64,000 bases of DNA from JBBSBL01 sp963735885 (lineage in GTDB: Bacteria > Actinomycetota > Thermoleophilia > Solirubrobacterales > Solirubrobacteraceae): the NCBI GenBank assembly GCA_963735885.1, contig CAVTMP010000007.1, forward strand, positions 372,001 to 436,000, read 5' to 3'. The notes beneath the pieces were generated by a model, which ran no database searches, had not been told where the DNA came from, and saw only the letters and a program-made list of their open reading frames with translations. Below, in pieces: positions 27,516 through 37,328 of this stretch (positions are counted from its first letter, which is position 1; every line of letters begins with the position of its first letter). Position numbers and translations under genes: made by a program.

Positions 27516-29048
27516 TCAGAAGAAGCCGAGCGGCTCGGGGTCGTAGCTGACCAGCAGGCACTTCGTCTGGCTGTAGTGGTCGAGCATCATCTGATGGTTC
27601 TCCCGGCCGACGCCGGAACCCTTGTAGCCGCCGAACGCCGCGTGCGCGGGGTACTGGTGGTAGCAGTTCGTCCACACGCGACCGGCCTTGATCGCGCGGC
27701 CCATGCGGTAGGCCCGCGTCGCGTCCCGCGTCCACACTCCGGCGCCGAGGCCGTAGAGCGTGTCGTTGGCGATCTCGAGCGCCTCGGCGTCGTCGGCGAA
27801 GGTCGTCACCGCGAGCACGGGGCCGAAGATCTCCTCCTGGAAGATCCGCATCTTGTTGTGGCCCTTGAAGACCGTCGGCTGGAAGTAGTAGCCGCCGTCC
27901 AGCTCGCCGCCGAGCTCGGTCCGGTGGCCGCCGACCAGGAGCTCGGCGCCCTCCTCGAGCCCGATCTGGCAGTAGCCCTCGATCTTCTCCATCTGCGACG
28001 TCGAGACCTGGGCGCCGAGCATCGTCGAGGGATCGAGCGGGTGGCCCTGGCGGATCGCGCCGATCCGCTGCAGGCAGCGCTCCATGAACTCGTCGTAGAT
28101 CGACTCGTGGATCAGCGCCCGCGACGGGCAGGTGCAGACCTCGCCCTTGTTGAAGGCGTAGAGCACGAGGCCCTCGACGGCCTTGTCGAGGAACGCGTCG
28201 TCCTCCGCCATCACGTCGGCGAAGAAGATGTTCGGCGACTTGCCGCCGAGCTCGGTCGTCGAGGGGATGATGTTCTGCGCGGCGTACTGCATGATCAGCC
28301 GCCCGGTCACGGTCTCGCCGGTGAAGGCGATCTTCGCGATCCGCTTGTTGGTCGCCAGCGCCTTGCCGATCTCGGCGCCCGGGCCGTTGACGATGTTGAA
28401 CACGCCGGCCGGGACGACGTCGCCGATCAGCTCGGCGAGCTTGAGGATCGACCACGGGGTCGGGCTCGCCGGCTTGAGCACCGTGCAGTTGCCGGCGGCG
28501 AGCGCCGGGGCGACCTTCCAGGCCGCCATGAGCAGCGGGAAGTTGAACGGGATGATCTGCCCGACGACGCCCAGCGGCTCGCGGAAGTGGTAGGCGATCG
28601 TGTCCTTGTCGATCTCGGAGATCCGGCCCTCCTCGCCCCGGATCACCGACGCGAAGTAGCGGAAGTGGTCCGCGGCCAGCGGGATGTCGGCGGCGCGGGT
28701 CTCGCGGATCGGCTTCCCGTTGTCGTAGCTCTCGGCGATCGCGAGCGTCTCGAGGTTCTCCTCGATCACGTCGGCGACGCGGTTGAGGACCTTCGCGCGC
28801 TCGGTCGTCGAGGCCTCGCCCCAGGCGTCCTTGGCGGAGTGCGCGGCGTCGAGCGCCAGCTCGATGTCGGCCGGACCGGAGTACGGCACCTGGGTGAACG
28901 GCTCGCCGGTCGCGGGCGTGAGGTCGTCGTGGTACTCGCCCGTGGTGGGCGCGACCCACTCGCCACCGATGAAGTTCTCGTAGCGCGACTTGATGCCCGC
29001 TCGGGCCGGGTCGACGATCGTCGAAGGGGTCTGGTCGATCGTTGCCAT
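27516..29048 (-). CDS. NAD-dependent aldehyde dehydrogenase (ExaC/AldA-like)
   Basis: A 510-residue enzyme that oxidises aldehydes, probably acetaldehyde, to acids. Motifs in order: IIPFNFPLLMAAWK (NAD-binding segment), KPASPTPWSILKLAELIG, FTGETVTGRLI, TTELGGKSPNIFF with the catalytic Glu, NKGEVCTCPSRALI with the nucleophilic Cys, EEIFGPVLAVTTF, and HAAFGGYKGSGVGRE. Length and the GEVCTCPSR/DUF779 pairing match the acetaldehyde dehydrogenase group. It is the first gene of the pair with DUF779. About 100 bases separate it from the universal stress protein gene on the same strand. Confidence 0.95.
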   Translation of the reverse strand: MATIDQTPSTIVDPARAGIKSRYENFIGGEWVAPTTGEYHDDLTPATGEPFTQVPYSGPADIELALDAAHSAKDAWGEASTTERAKVLNRVADVIEENLETLAIAESYDNGKPIRETRAADIPLAADHFRYFASVIRGEEGRISEIDKDTIAYHFREPLGVVGQIIPFNFPLLMAAWKVAPALAAGNCTVLKPASPTPWSILKLAELIGDVVPAGVFNIVNGPGAEIGKALATNKRIAKIAFTGETVTGRLIMQYAAQNIIPSTTELGGKSPNIFFADVMAEDDAFLDKAVEGLVLYAFNKGEVCTCPSRALIHESIYDEFMERCLQRIGAIRQGHPLDPSTMLGAQVSTSQMEKIEGYCQIGLEEGAELLVGGHRTELGGELDGGYYFQPTVFKGHNKMRIFQEEIFGPVLAVTTFADDAEALEIANDTLYGLGAGVWTRDATRAYRMGRAIKAGRVWTNCYHQYPAHAAFGGYKGSGVGRENHQMMLDHYSQTKCLLVSYDPEPLGFF

Positions 29049-29150
29049 GAGCTGAGGCCTCCCGGGGTTGGGGCGCGAACGGTCCTCCGCACCTCAGCAG
29101 CCGCCTCGCTGCCCGTCATCCGTAGCGCGAACGGGTCGGGGCGTGGCGAG

Positions 29151-29639
29151 CTACGCGCCGTGCCGGCGAGCGGCGCGTTCGGCCGCGACCTCGGGGGACG
29201 GGACCACGATCACCGGGCGATCGGCGTGTTGGAGGAGGGCGTCGGAGACACTCCCCAGCAGCAGCGACTTGAGGCCCGTGAGCCCGCGGGTACCGAGGAC
29301 GATGGCGTCGGCACCGATCTCGTCCGCCTCGGACAGGATCGTGTCCGCGATCGTCGCGCCGCGGGCCCTCGTGCGCGGCTGCGGGTTCATGCCGGCGCGC
29401 CGGGCGTGCTCGACACCCTCCTGGGCCCGTTCGCGCGCCGCCTGCTCGGTGGCGGCGTCGATCTGCTCGAAGTTCAGCGGCGGAGCGCCGAAGCCGATGC
29501 CCGTGCCCGTGCGCGCCATCACGTCCCCCAACGGCTCCCACACCGTCAGGACGGTCGCGGGTCGCCCGCCCAGCATCTCGCCCGCGCGAGCGATCGCGGA
29601 CCGGGCGTCGGACGATCCGTCGTAGCACAGGAGGATCAC
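29151..29639 (-). CDS. Universal stress protein (UspA family)
   Basis: A 162-residue single-domain Usp starting at ATG 29639 (MILLCYDGSSDARSAIARAG). The ATP-binding loop G-2x-G-9x-GS is intact in GTRGLTGLKSLLLGSVSDAL, so it should be the nucleotide-binding type. It ends with VIVVPSPEV. The gene is divergent from the MgtA-like ATPase, sharing a spacer of about 100 bases. Usp and P-type ATPase genes often appear together in actinobacterial stress or dormancy regulons, which suggests shared control here (inference). Confidence 0.92.
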   Translation of the reverse strand: MILLCYDGSSDARSAIARAGEMLGGRPATVLTVWEPLGDVMARTGTGIGFGAPPLNFEQIDAATEQAARERAQEGVEHARRAGMNPQPRTRARGATIADTILSEADEIGADAIVLGTRGLTGLKSLLLGSVSDALLQHADRPVIVVPSPEVAAERAARRHGA

Positions 29640-29744
29640 GGCTCATGCCTTTCGTCTCGGTGTCGGCGCGGCGATCGTGGCAGACCCGACCGCATCGCGG
29701 CGGGCGCGGATCCCGGCGGCGGCGGGTCGCATGGGCCTGCCACG

Positions 29745-32487
29745 ATGCGGGACATGGCGCTCGCCGACGCGCGCTCGAGGTCCTCGGAGGCGGTCGACCG
29801 GCGCCCGCTGGACCTGCGCGCCGCGGCCGCCCTGCCGGCGCAGGAGGTCCTCACGAGCCTGGGGAGCGGCGCCGAGGGCCTCTCGACGAGCGAGGCGGGG
29901 CGGCGCCTGGAGGCCGTGGGGCCCAACACGCTGCGCAGCCACGGCGCGCGACCGCTCGCGGTGCTCGCGCGTCAGCTGCGCAACCCGCTGCTGGTCCTGC
30001 TCGTCGCGGCGGCGCTCACCTCCTTCCTGGTCGGGGAGCGCACGAGCGCGCTGATCATCCTGTCGATCATCTTCCTCAGCGTCGGGCTGGGGTTCGTCAA
30101 CGAGTACCGCTCCGAGCTGGCGGTCGAGGCGCTGCACTCGCAGCTGCGCCACACCGCGCTGGCGCTGCGCGACGGGGAGGCCGGGCCGGTCGACGTGACC
30201 GAGCTCGTGCCGGGCGACGTCGTGCGGCTCGCCGTCGGCGACGTCGTGCCGGCCGACCTGCGCCTGCTGCACGCGGAGGGGCTCGAGTGCGACGAGGCGG
30301 TGCTGACCGGCGAGTCGCTGCCCGCCGAGAAGCGCAGCGACGCCGATCACCGCGCCCGAGTCGCCGCTGGACGCTGCCCTCGTGCGCGTTCATGGGCACC
30401 GTCGTGCGCGAGGGCAGCGGCCTGGGCGTCGTCGTGCCGCACCGGCGGCCGGACGGACGTTCGGCGCGATCGCGCTGCAGCTCGGAGAGCGCCAGCCGCA
30501 GACGGCGTTCCAGCGCGGGCCTGCGCGACTTCTCGCTGCTGCTCGTGCGCGTCACGGCCGTGCTGGCCGGCTCGATCCTGGTCATCAACGTCGCCCTCGG
30601 CCGCTCGCTGCTGGAGTCGGTGCTGTTCGCGCTGGCGATCGCGGTCGGGCTGACGCCGCAGCTGCTGCCGGCGATCGTGACGATCAGCCTCTCGACCGGC
30701 GCCAAGCGGCTGGCCGCGCGCAAGGTGGTCGTCAAGCGCCTGGTCAGCATCGAGGACCTCGGCAACATCGTCGTCCTCTTCACCGACAAGACGGGCACGC
30801 TGACCGAGGGGCGCATCACGTTCGCGGCCGCGCTGGACGCCGCGGGCGAGCCGTCCGACGCCGGTCCTGCGCGCCGGGCTGCTCTGCAACGACGCGGTCC
30901 TCTCCGACGGCCGCGTGGTCGGCGGCAACCAGCTCGACCAGGCGCTCTGGGCATGCGCCGGGCGCGCGCGGCGGCGGACGTCGGCGGCGCCCGCCGCCTG
31001 GCGGCCCGGCCCTTCGACTACGAGCGCCGCCTGTCGTCCGTGCTCGTCGAGGAGGCCGACGGCCGGCGGCGCATCATCGTCAAGGGCGCCCCCGAGACGC
31101 TGCTCGCCCGCTGCCCGGACGTGGCTTCGCAGGCGCACGCGGTGCTCGAGCGTCAGTTCGCCGCCGGCAGCCGCGTGATCGCCGTCGCCACCCGCGCCGC
31201 CGACGGCCGCGACCGCGCTGACCGCGGACGACGAGCACGACCTCGACCTCGCCGGCTTCCTGACCTTCGTCGACCGCCCCAAGGCCGACGCCGGCGAGGC
31301 GCTCGAGCGCCTCGGGCGCCTCGGCGTCGCGGTGAAGGTGATCACCGGCGACAACGACCGCGTCGCGCAGAAGGTCTGCCGCGACATCGGCCTGGCCGTG
31401 GACGGGACGCTCACCGGCGCCGAGCATCGACCGGCTCGACGACGACGAGCTCGCCGCGGCGCTGCCGGCGGACGACGATCTTCGCGCGCGTGACCCCGGA
31501 GCAGAAGTCGCGGATCATCAAGGCCGCAGCGCGGCGCTCGGCGCGACCGTCGGCTTTCTCGGCGACGGCGTGAACGACGCCGTCGCGCTGCACGACGCCG
31601 ACGTCGGGATCTCGGTCGAGACCGCGACCGACGTGGCCAAGGACGCCGCCGACATCGTGCTGCTGGACAAGGACCTCGACATCCTCGCGGGCGGCGTGGT
31701 CGAGGGTCGGCGGATCTTCGCCAACACGATCAAGTACGTGCTGATGGGGACCTCGTCGAACTTCGGGAACATGTTCAGCGCGGGCGGCGCGTCGTTCTTC
31801 CTCAGCTTCCTGCCGATGCTCCCCACCCAGATCCTGCTCAACAACCTGCTCTACGACGCCAGCGAGATGACGATCCCCACCGACAACGTCGACGAGGAGC
31901 AGCTCCGCCGCCCGGCGCACTGGGACACCGCGTTCATCCGCCGCTTCATGATCTTCTTCGGTCCGATCAGCTCGATCTTCGACTTCGCCACCTTCGGCAT
32001 CATGATCTGGGTGTTCAACGCCGACGCGACGCTGTTCCGCTCGGGCTGGTTCGTCGAGTCGCTCGCCACCCAGAGCCTGGCGATCTTCGCCATCCGCACC
32101 CGCCGCGTCCCGTTCTTCCGCAGCACGCCGAGCACGCCCCTCCTCGTCTCCACGCTCGTCTGCGTGGCGATCGGCGTCCTGCTGCCGTTCTCCCCGCTCG
32201 CGGGCGTCCTCGGCTTCACCGCGCTGCCGGTGGGCTTCCTGGGCGTTCTCGCGGCGCTGATCGTCGCCTACCTGCTCCTGATCGAGCTCGGCAAGCGCCG
32301 CTTCTACCGCGTGGAGGCGAAGGGCCCGCCGGTCGCCCGGCCCCGCCCGCCGCACGAGCGACGCATCCACCACCGCGCCTCCCGCTGGACCACCCTCGCG
32401 CCGCCCCCCGGCCGGCCGGGGCGCCGCGCACGTCGGCGCCGCGCCCGGGGACGCCCTCGGCCGGCCGCGCAGCTCCAGGACAGGTAG
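29745..32487 (+). pseudogene. mgtA: MgtA-like Mg2+ P-type ATPase, frame-disrupted by 13 insertions
   Basis: When repaired this is a full magnesium-importing P-type ATPase (P3B) of about 900 residues. The sequence shows LSTSEAGRRLEAVGPNTL, actuator AVLTGESLPAEK, LPSCAFMGTVVREGSG, LLVRVTAVLAGSILVINVAL, TPQLLPAIVTISLSTGAKRL, the phosphorylation site FTDKTGTLTEG, FDYERRLSSVLVEE, KGAPETLL, ITGDNDR, GFLGDGVNDAVALHDADVGI and the MgtA membrane block NMFSAGGASFFLSFLPMLPT. As read, 13 single extra bases break it at about 30345, 30373, 30437, 30459, 30520, 30863, 30951, 30958, 31211, 31425, 31466, 31526 and 31533. All are G or C under at least one placement. No motif is missing. Start ATG 29745 or 29754. 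Confidence 0.82.
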
Positions 32488-32582
32488 CCCCGTCGAGCGA
32501 CCCCGGCGGGTAGGGTCGGATCTCGGTGTTCTCCCTCGAGGACAAGGGCGGCCACCGGAGCCCCTTGCACGAGGCCGCACGA

Positions 32583-33377
32583 ATGGACGACGCGACGCTC
32601 GACGACCTCCTCGCGCGGCCGATGGCGCCGCCGGACGCGGTGGCGATCGCGGCGATCGCCGCCGGGCCGATCACGCCGCGCGACGCGCTCGGCCTCGACG
32701 CGCTCGACCGCCTCCTCGACCCTGCCCCCCTGCCGGCCGAGACGGGCTGGTGCCGGCTGCCCGACGAGGGCGCGTACGTGGCGGTCCGGACGCCGATGGC
32801 GGACGTGAGCGGGGCGATGATCGACTGGTGGTTCGACTGGCACCCCCGCGACCCGCTCCGCTACCGGGTGTGGCATCCGGCCGCCCACGAGGGCAACGCG
32901 CTCGATCCCCCGCGCGCGCCGGGCGCCAAGGCGCACTGGGGCGCCGTGCACCATCCGGTCGAGGACGTCGGCACCGGCACGGTGCGCGCCCGCATCGCGT
33001 TCTGCGCCCCCACCGCGCTCGGCTTCTCGACCGACGCGCGGCACGACGAGCGCGTCGCGACCATCGTCTGCGGGCGGGTCGGCGACGACACGCGCCGGGT
33101 CTGGCACTCGGTCATGGCCCACGTCTTCCTCCGCGACGGGGAGGGCGTCGTGCTGCGCAGCCGGTTCTGGCTCGGTGCGGACATCCGGCCGTTCGGCCCG
33201 GCGCCGCTCGCCGCGGTGGCCGCCGCGCTGCTCAACCGGCCCGCGGTGCGGCGCCGCGCCATGCCCGGCGCGCTCCCGCCACGCCTCGCGCGGCACTGCG
33301 CCGAGGAGTACGCGAACCTCGCCGTCCTGCTGCCCGACCTCTACGCGCGCTTCGGCCCGGGCGGCGGCGGGCGATGA
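32583..33377 (+). CDS. PhlG-like (DAPG hydrolase family) protein
   Basis: About 264 residues from ATG 32583; GTG 32526 is an in-frame alternative. It matches the 2,4-diacetylphloroglucinol hydrolase (PhlG) family: WWFDWHPRDPLRYRVWHP, AKAHWGAVHHPVEDVG, SVMAHVFLRDGEGVVLRSRF and the C-terminal HCAEEYANLAVLLPDLYARF, where His and Glu are expected zinc ligands. PhlG cleaves a C-C bond in acylphloroglucinols; the substrate here is unknown. The stop overlaps the start of the flavin oxidase gene (ATGA), so the two proteins are coupled and probably act on the same compound. Confidence 0.8.
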   Translation: MDDATLDDLLARPMAPPDAVAIAAIAAGPITPRDALGLDALDRLLDPAPLPAETGWCRLPDEGAYVAVRTPMADVSGAMIDWWFDWHPRDPLRYRVWHPAAHEGNALDPPRAPGAKAHWGAVHHPVEDVGTGTVRARIAFCAPTALGFSTDARHDERVATIVCGRVGDDTRRVWHSVMAHVFLRDGEGVVLRSRFWLGADIRPFGPAPLAAVAAALLNRPAVRRRAMPGALPPRLARHCAEEYANLAVLLPDLYARFGPGGGGR

Positions 33378-34708
33378 GCAGGACCCTCGCCGATGGACTC
33401 CTGCGCCGCGGCGAACCGGGGTACGAGGAGGCCCGCCGCGCGGCGGTGTGGAACGCCCGCATGCCGGACCGCCACCCGGACTGCATCGCGCTCGCGCGCT
33501 GCGAGGAGGACGTCGTCGCCGCCGTGCGCCACGCGCGCGAGGCCGGGATGCGGATCGGCGTGCGCTCGGGCGGGCACTCGTGGTCGGGATCGCACGTGCG
33601 CGACGGGGGGATGCTGCTCGACGTCTCCCGGCTGACCGAGGTGACGATCGACGCCGACGCGATGACGGCGACCGCGCAGCCCGGCTGCCTCGGGGCCGAC
33701 CTCGAGCGGCTCCTCGAGGGAGAGGACCGCTTCTTCCCGGTGGGCCATTGCCCGGGGGTCGCGGTCGGCGGCTACCTGCTCCAGGGCGGATACGGATGGA
33801 ACTCCCGCGCACTCGGGCCCGCCTGCACGAGCGTGGCGGCCATCGACGTCGTCACCGCCGACGGGGAGCTCGTGCGCGCGGACGCCGCGCGCCACGCCGA
33901 CCTCCTCTGGGCGGCACGCGGGTCGGGACCCGGCTTCTTCGGTGCCGTCACCCGCTTCCACCTCCGGCTCCACCCGCGCCCGCCGGTGCTCATGAACAGC
34001 ACGACGATCTACCCCGGCGACGTGCTCGACGAGGTGATCGTCTGGGCCCGGGAGGTCGGGCCGCGGGTCTCCCGCGCCACGGAGATGATGGTCGTGCTGC
34101 ACCGCGACTGGATGGGCCTCCCCGGCCCGACGCTCGCGGTCGTCGGACCGACCTACGCCGACAGCGAGGCGGAGGCCCGCGAGGCGCTCGCCCTCCTGGA
34201 GAGCTGCCCCGCTCGCGATCGCGCGCTGGTCGCCGCGCCGCCGGAGCACGCCCGCACCGCCGACCTCGTGACCGCGGTCGGCACGTCCTACCCGACGGGC
34301 AGCCGCTACGCGGTCGACAACGTCTGGACGCACGCGACCGGCGCCGAGCTCCTCCCCGGCGTGCGGCGGATCGCCGAGACCCTGCCGCCCGACCCCTCGC
34401 ACATGCTGTGGCTGAACTGGGGCCCGTCCCCCGAGCGGCCGGACATGGCCTACTCGCTCGAGGACGACGTGTACCTCGCCGTCTACGGGATCTGGACCGA
34501 CCCGGCGCGGGACGCGGAGATGGCGGACTGGGCGACCGCGCGGATGCGCGAGCTCGAGCCGCTGGCCACCGGGATCCAGCTCGCCGACGAGAACCTCGGC
34601 CGGCGCCCGGCCCGCTTCGTGGCGGACGAGAACCTCCGCCGGCTCGACGAGGTCCGGGCGACCTACGACCCCGACGGTCGCTTCCACCCCTGGCTCGGGA
34701 GGCCGTGA
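33374..34708 (+). CDS. FAD-linked oxidase, VAO/BBE-like
   Basis: A 444-residue flavoprotein oxidase coupled to the PhlG-like gene by an ATGA overlap. The FAD domain shows MRIGVRSGGHSWSGSHVRDG, whose His is the usual 8-alpha covalent FAD ligand, and PVGHCPGVAVGGYLLQGGYG, whose Cys sits where berberine-bridge enzymes carry the second covalent link. Bicovalent FAD is therefore plausible. VVTADGELVRADAARHADLLWAARGSG and FGAVTRFHLRLHP complete the domain, and the C-terminus RATYDPDGRFHPWLG resembles the BBE tail. It probably oxidises a phenolic or sugar-like compound. Confidence 0.85.
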   Translation: MSRTLADGLLRRGEPGYEEARRAAVWNARMPDRHPDCIALARCEEDVVAAVRHAREAGMRIGVRSGGHSWSGSHVRDGGMLLDVSRLTEVTIDADAMTATAQPGCLGADLERLLEGEDRFFPVGHCPGVAVGGYLLQGGYGWNSRALGPACTSVAAIDVVTADGELVRADAARHADLLWAARGSGPGFFGAVTRFHLRLHPRPPVLMNSTTIYPGDVLDEVIVWAREVGPRVSRATEMMVVLHRDWMGLPGPTLAVVGPTYADSEAEAREALALLESCPARDRALVAAPPEHARTADLVTAVGTSYPTGSRYAVDNVWTHATGAELLPGVRRIAETLPPDPSHMLWLNWGPSPERPDMAYSLEDDVYLAVYGIWTDPARDAEMADWATARMRELEPLATGIQLADENLGRRPARFVADENLRRLDEVRATYDPDGRFHPWLGRP

Positions 34709-34759
34709 AGCCGCGGCCTCGCGACGCGCGGGCCGGCCTCACCCGCCGCGGTCGCGCGA

Positions 34760-36106
34760 TCAGGCCGCAGCCCCGACCCGGTGGCTCGCGACCAGCACCG
34801 CGCCGGGGTCGGTCGCCGCGCGCACCCGGCACAGGCGGGCGTAGGTCTCCTCGTCGTGGAGCGCCTCCGCGTCGCCGCCCCGCTCGCTGAAGTTGAGGAA
34901 CGCGCGACCGGTCGCCCACGGCGCCATCGCGGCGAGGAGCCGGTCGAGGTGCGCGGCGATCGCCGGGGCCATGGCGGGATCCATCGGCGCCCCGACGCCG
35001 AACAGCGCGAAGGCGCCGTCGACGCGGCCGCAGCCCGGGCCGGGCCGCGCGAGCGCCCCTCCGAGCTGCCGCAGCTCGGCCATGAGCAGCGGCGAGCCGG
35101 AGTCCGGGCCCGTGATCTCGACGAACGCCGCGATCGCCGCGTCGTCCAGCTCGCCGAGCAGCGTGTGGTCCCCGATGGCCGGGACCGGCGCCGGCGGGTC
35201 CATGTGGATCTCCACGAGCCGCGCCGGCGGCATCGCCCCCCACGTGTCGAGGATCGGCTCGCCCACCGCGCGCAGCGGACCGAGCAGCTCGAGCGCCTCG
35301 GCCTCCCCGCCGAGCGCCGCCCCGTCGATGGCGACGAGCGGGCGGTCCCGCAGCGGCTCGGGGATCTCCGGGAGCGGGGGCAGGCGGAGCAGGCGTCCGG
35401 AGGTCGTGACGGTCTCGGGCGCCGTTCGGGTCCACGCGTGCCAGCGGCGCAGGATCTCCTCCGCGTGCTCCCCGTCCCACAGCGTCACGCCCGCATAGAC
35501 CTCGTCGAGCTCGAGCGCCTCGAGCTCGACGGCGGTGACGACGGCGAAGCTCCCGCCGCCGCCGCGCAGCGCCCAGAACAGCTCGGGCTCCTCCTCGGCG
35601 TTCGCCGTCACGATCCGGCCGTCCGGCAGCACGGCCTCGAAGGCGCGCACGCTGTGCGCCGCGAGGCCGTGGCGGCGCGCGAGCCAGCTCATGCCGCCGC
35701 CGAGCACGTAGCCGACGACCCCGACGTCGGCCGCGGATCCCGAGAGCGCCGCCAGGCCGTGGGGCGCCAGCGCCGCGACGACGTCGGCCCAGATCGCCCC
35801 CGCGCCGACCCGCACCGTCCGCGCGTCGGCGTCGACGACGACCTTCGGCTCGATCGCGGTCCACAGCAGGATGGCGTCCCCGACGTCGGGCAGGGCCGCG
35901 GCCCGGTGTCCCGTGCCGAGCGGCGCGACCCGCAGGCCGCGCTCACCGGCGTGCGCGATCACGGCCGCGACCTCCTCGGCCGATCGCGCGGTCGTCACGC
36001 CGGCCGGCCGCAGGTCGGCGGCGAGGTTCCAGGCCACGCGGGCCTCGTCGTAGCCGGGATCGCCGGGGGCGAGGATCGCGGGCAGGGCCTGGGGCGTGGT
36101 CGACAT
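34760..36106 (-). CDS. FAD-linked oxidase, VAO/BBE-like
   Basis: A 448-residue flavoprotein of the same superfamily as its convergent neighbour, but clearly different. It has LRVAPLGTGHRAAALPD (His for 8-alpha-linked FAD) and SGSAADVGVVGYVLGGGMSW, with no Cys at the second position, so FAD should be singly linked. VLPDGRIVTANAEEEPELFW, ALRGGGGSFAVVTAVEL and the tail CRVRAATDPGAVLVASHRVG complete the fold. The substrate is unknown. The 51-base gap to the other oxidase gene is convergent, so the pair are not one operon. Confidence 0.85.
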   Translation of the reverse strand: MSTTPQALPAILAPGDPGYDEARVAWNLAADLRPAGVTTARSAEEVAAVIAHAGERGLRVAPLGTGHRAAALPDVGDAILLWTAIEPKVVVDADARTVRVGAGAIWADVVAALAPHGLAALSGSAADVGVVGYVLGGGMSWLARRHGLAAHSVRAFEAVLPDGRIVTANAEEEPELFWALRGGGGSFAVVTAVELEALELDEVYAGVTLWDGEHAEEILRRWHAWTRTAPETVTTSGRLLRLPPLPEIPEPLRDRPLVAIDGAALGGEAEALELLGPLRAVGEPILDTWGAMPPARLVEIHMDPPAPVPAIGDHTLLGELDDAAIAAFVEITGPDSGSPLLMAELRQLGGALARPGPGCGRVDGAFALFGVGAPMDPAMAPAIAAHLDRLLAAMAPWATGRAFLNFSERGGDAEALHDEETYARLCRVRAATDPGAVLVASHRVGAAA

Positions 36107-36249
36107 GCGGGCCTCCTCGGGAGTCGATGGGCGGGCTGGGCGCCGTGCGGCGCGATCCTCGCAAATCGGGACGGAAGGTGCTCGTGACGACGGTGAGCTC
36201 GCTCACGGGATCGGACTGATCCTCACGGCGGATCGTCCGCGCGGCGCGC

Positions 36250-37233
36250 TCAGCCCACGCCGTTCAGCTCGTCGACCGCCCCGACCAGGTCGCCGATGCC
36301 GAACGAGTCGACGGCGACGATCGTCGGGAGCCGCCCGCGTGCATCGCGGCAGGCCCGGGCGCGGGCGACGAGCGCCTCGCGCGTGTTGACGATCTGGGCG
36401 GCGGCACGTGAGGGCGCCCCGTTCACCAGGACCCAGTGGTTCATGAGGAAGAGCGGCGCGGTCGTGCCGCCGCGGTTCGGGCGGCAGCTGTCGGCGAGCC
36501 GGAGCGGGTCGGTGAGCTCGGCCGTGGTGCCGAAGGTGTAGGGCGTCTCCTGCAGGATGCCGTCGTAGGCGCGGTGGTACCACGGCACGGCGCCGGCGTC
36601 GCGCTCGGCGAGCATGAGCACGCGCCGGCCGCGGGCGATCATCCGCCCGAGCGTCGGGAAGCGGTCGGTCCGGCCGCGGTAGACGAAGCGCCGCAGGCCG
36701 CTGTCGCGCACCGCCGCGGCGTAGTCGTCGGGCGAGATGTAGTCCTCGTTCACGATCACGAGCACCTCGCGGCGGTGGGTGCGCAGGAAGTCGCGGATCC
36801 AGCCGAGCCCCTCGCGCAGCGGCGTCGCGCCGATCTCGCAGAGGACGTGGCAGAGGAAGGTCTCCTTCGGACCGGGCGGCGGCGGCGGGGAGCCGGCGTC
36901 CGCGGTGATGACCTTGCCGTCGGCGCGCCGCACCCCGTAGTGGGTGTCGAGCAGGAGCGCTCGGACGCCGCCCCGGAGCTGGGTCGGGATGTCGCCGATC
37001 TGGTTCGGGATGAGCCAGCCGAGCGACTCGGAGGACATGGCGTTGTGGGTGCCCGGGAGGACGACGCGGTCGAGCGTGCGGGAGCAGAGCGCGGCGTGGC
37101 CGTTGCAGCGGCGACCGTGTCCCCGGTGGGCGGCGGCCGGCGCGGCGGCCAGGACGAGGACGGCGAGCGCCGCGGCGAGCCCGCAGGACCGCATGCGGCG
37201 CAGGGAGATCGAGGCGTCACGCGATGCGTCCAT
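36250..37233 (-). CDS. Secreted PI-PLC X-domain-like phosphodiesterase
   Basis: About 327 residues from ATG 37233; a second ATG lies 13 codons in, before RSCGLAAALAVLVL. A signal peptide (LAAALAVLVLAAAPAAAHRG) is followed by a short His/Gly segment (HRGHGRRCNGHAALC). The X-domain pattern is present: LDRVVLPGTHNAMSS (first catalytic His), GGVRALLLDTHYGV (Asp), FLCHVLCEIGATPLREGLGW and VIVNEDYISPDDYAA. Secreted single-domain members act on phosphoinositides or glycerophosphodiesters. The second catalytic His is less certain than in classical enzymes. It has its own promoter region upstream. Confidence 0.82.
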   Translation of the reverse strand: MDASRDASISLRRMRSCGLAAALAVLVLAAAPAAAHRGHGRRCNGHAALCSRTLDRVVLPGTHNAMSSESLGWLIPNQIGDIPTQLRGGVRALLLDTHYGVRRADGKVITADAGSPPPPPGPKETFLCHVLCEIGATPLREGLGWIRDFLRTHRREVLVIVNEDYISPDDYAAAVRDSGLRRFVYRGRTDRFPTLGRMIARGRRVLMLAERDAGAVPWYHRAYDGILQETPYTFGTTAELTDPLRLADSCRPNRGGTTAPLFLMNHWVLVNGAPSRAAAQIVNTREALVARARACRDARGRLPTIVAVDSFGIGDLVGAVDELNGVG

Positions 37234-37328
37234 GCCACGCGAACCTACCCGCCCGGCGGCACGCCGCGCAAGCGCCGACCCGCCGGCCGCCCGCGCGAGC
37301 GCGCGGCTCAGCCCTGGCGTGGCTCGCG

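Noticed and set aside
27576..30653. 1,025-codon open frame antisense to the aldehyde dehydrogenase
   Set aside because: Only its last part, after about 29745, is real and belongs to the MgtA-like gene. The rest is mirror coding.
29745..32487. Programmed frameshifting in the MgtA-like gene
   Set aside because: Thirteen shifts without slippery sequences or conserved stimulators, and the same type of shift in ten unrelated genes, make programmed recoding untenable.
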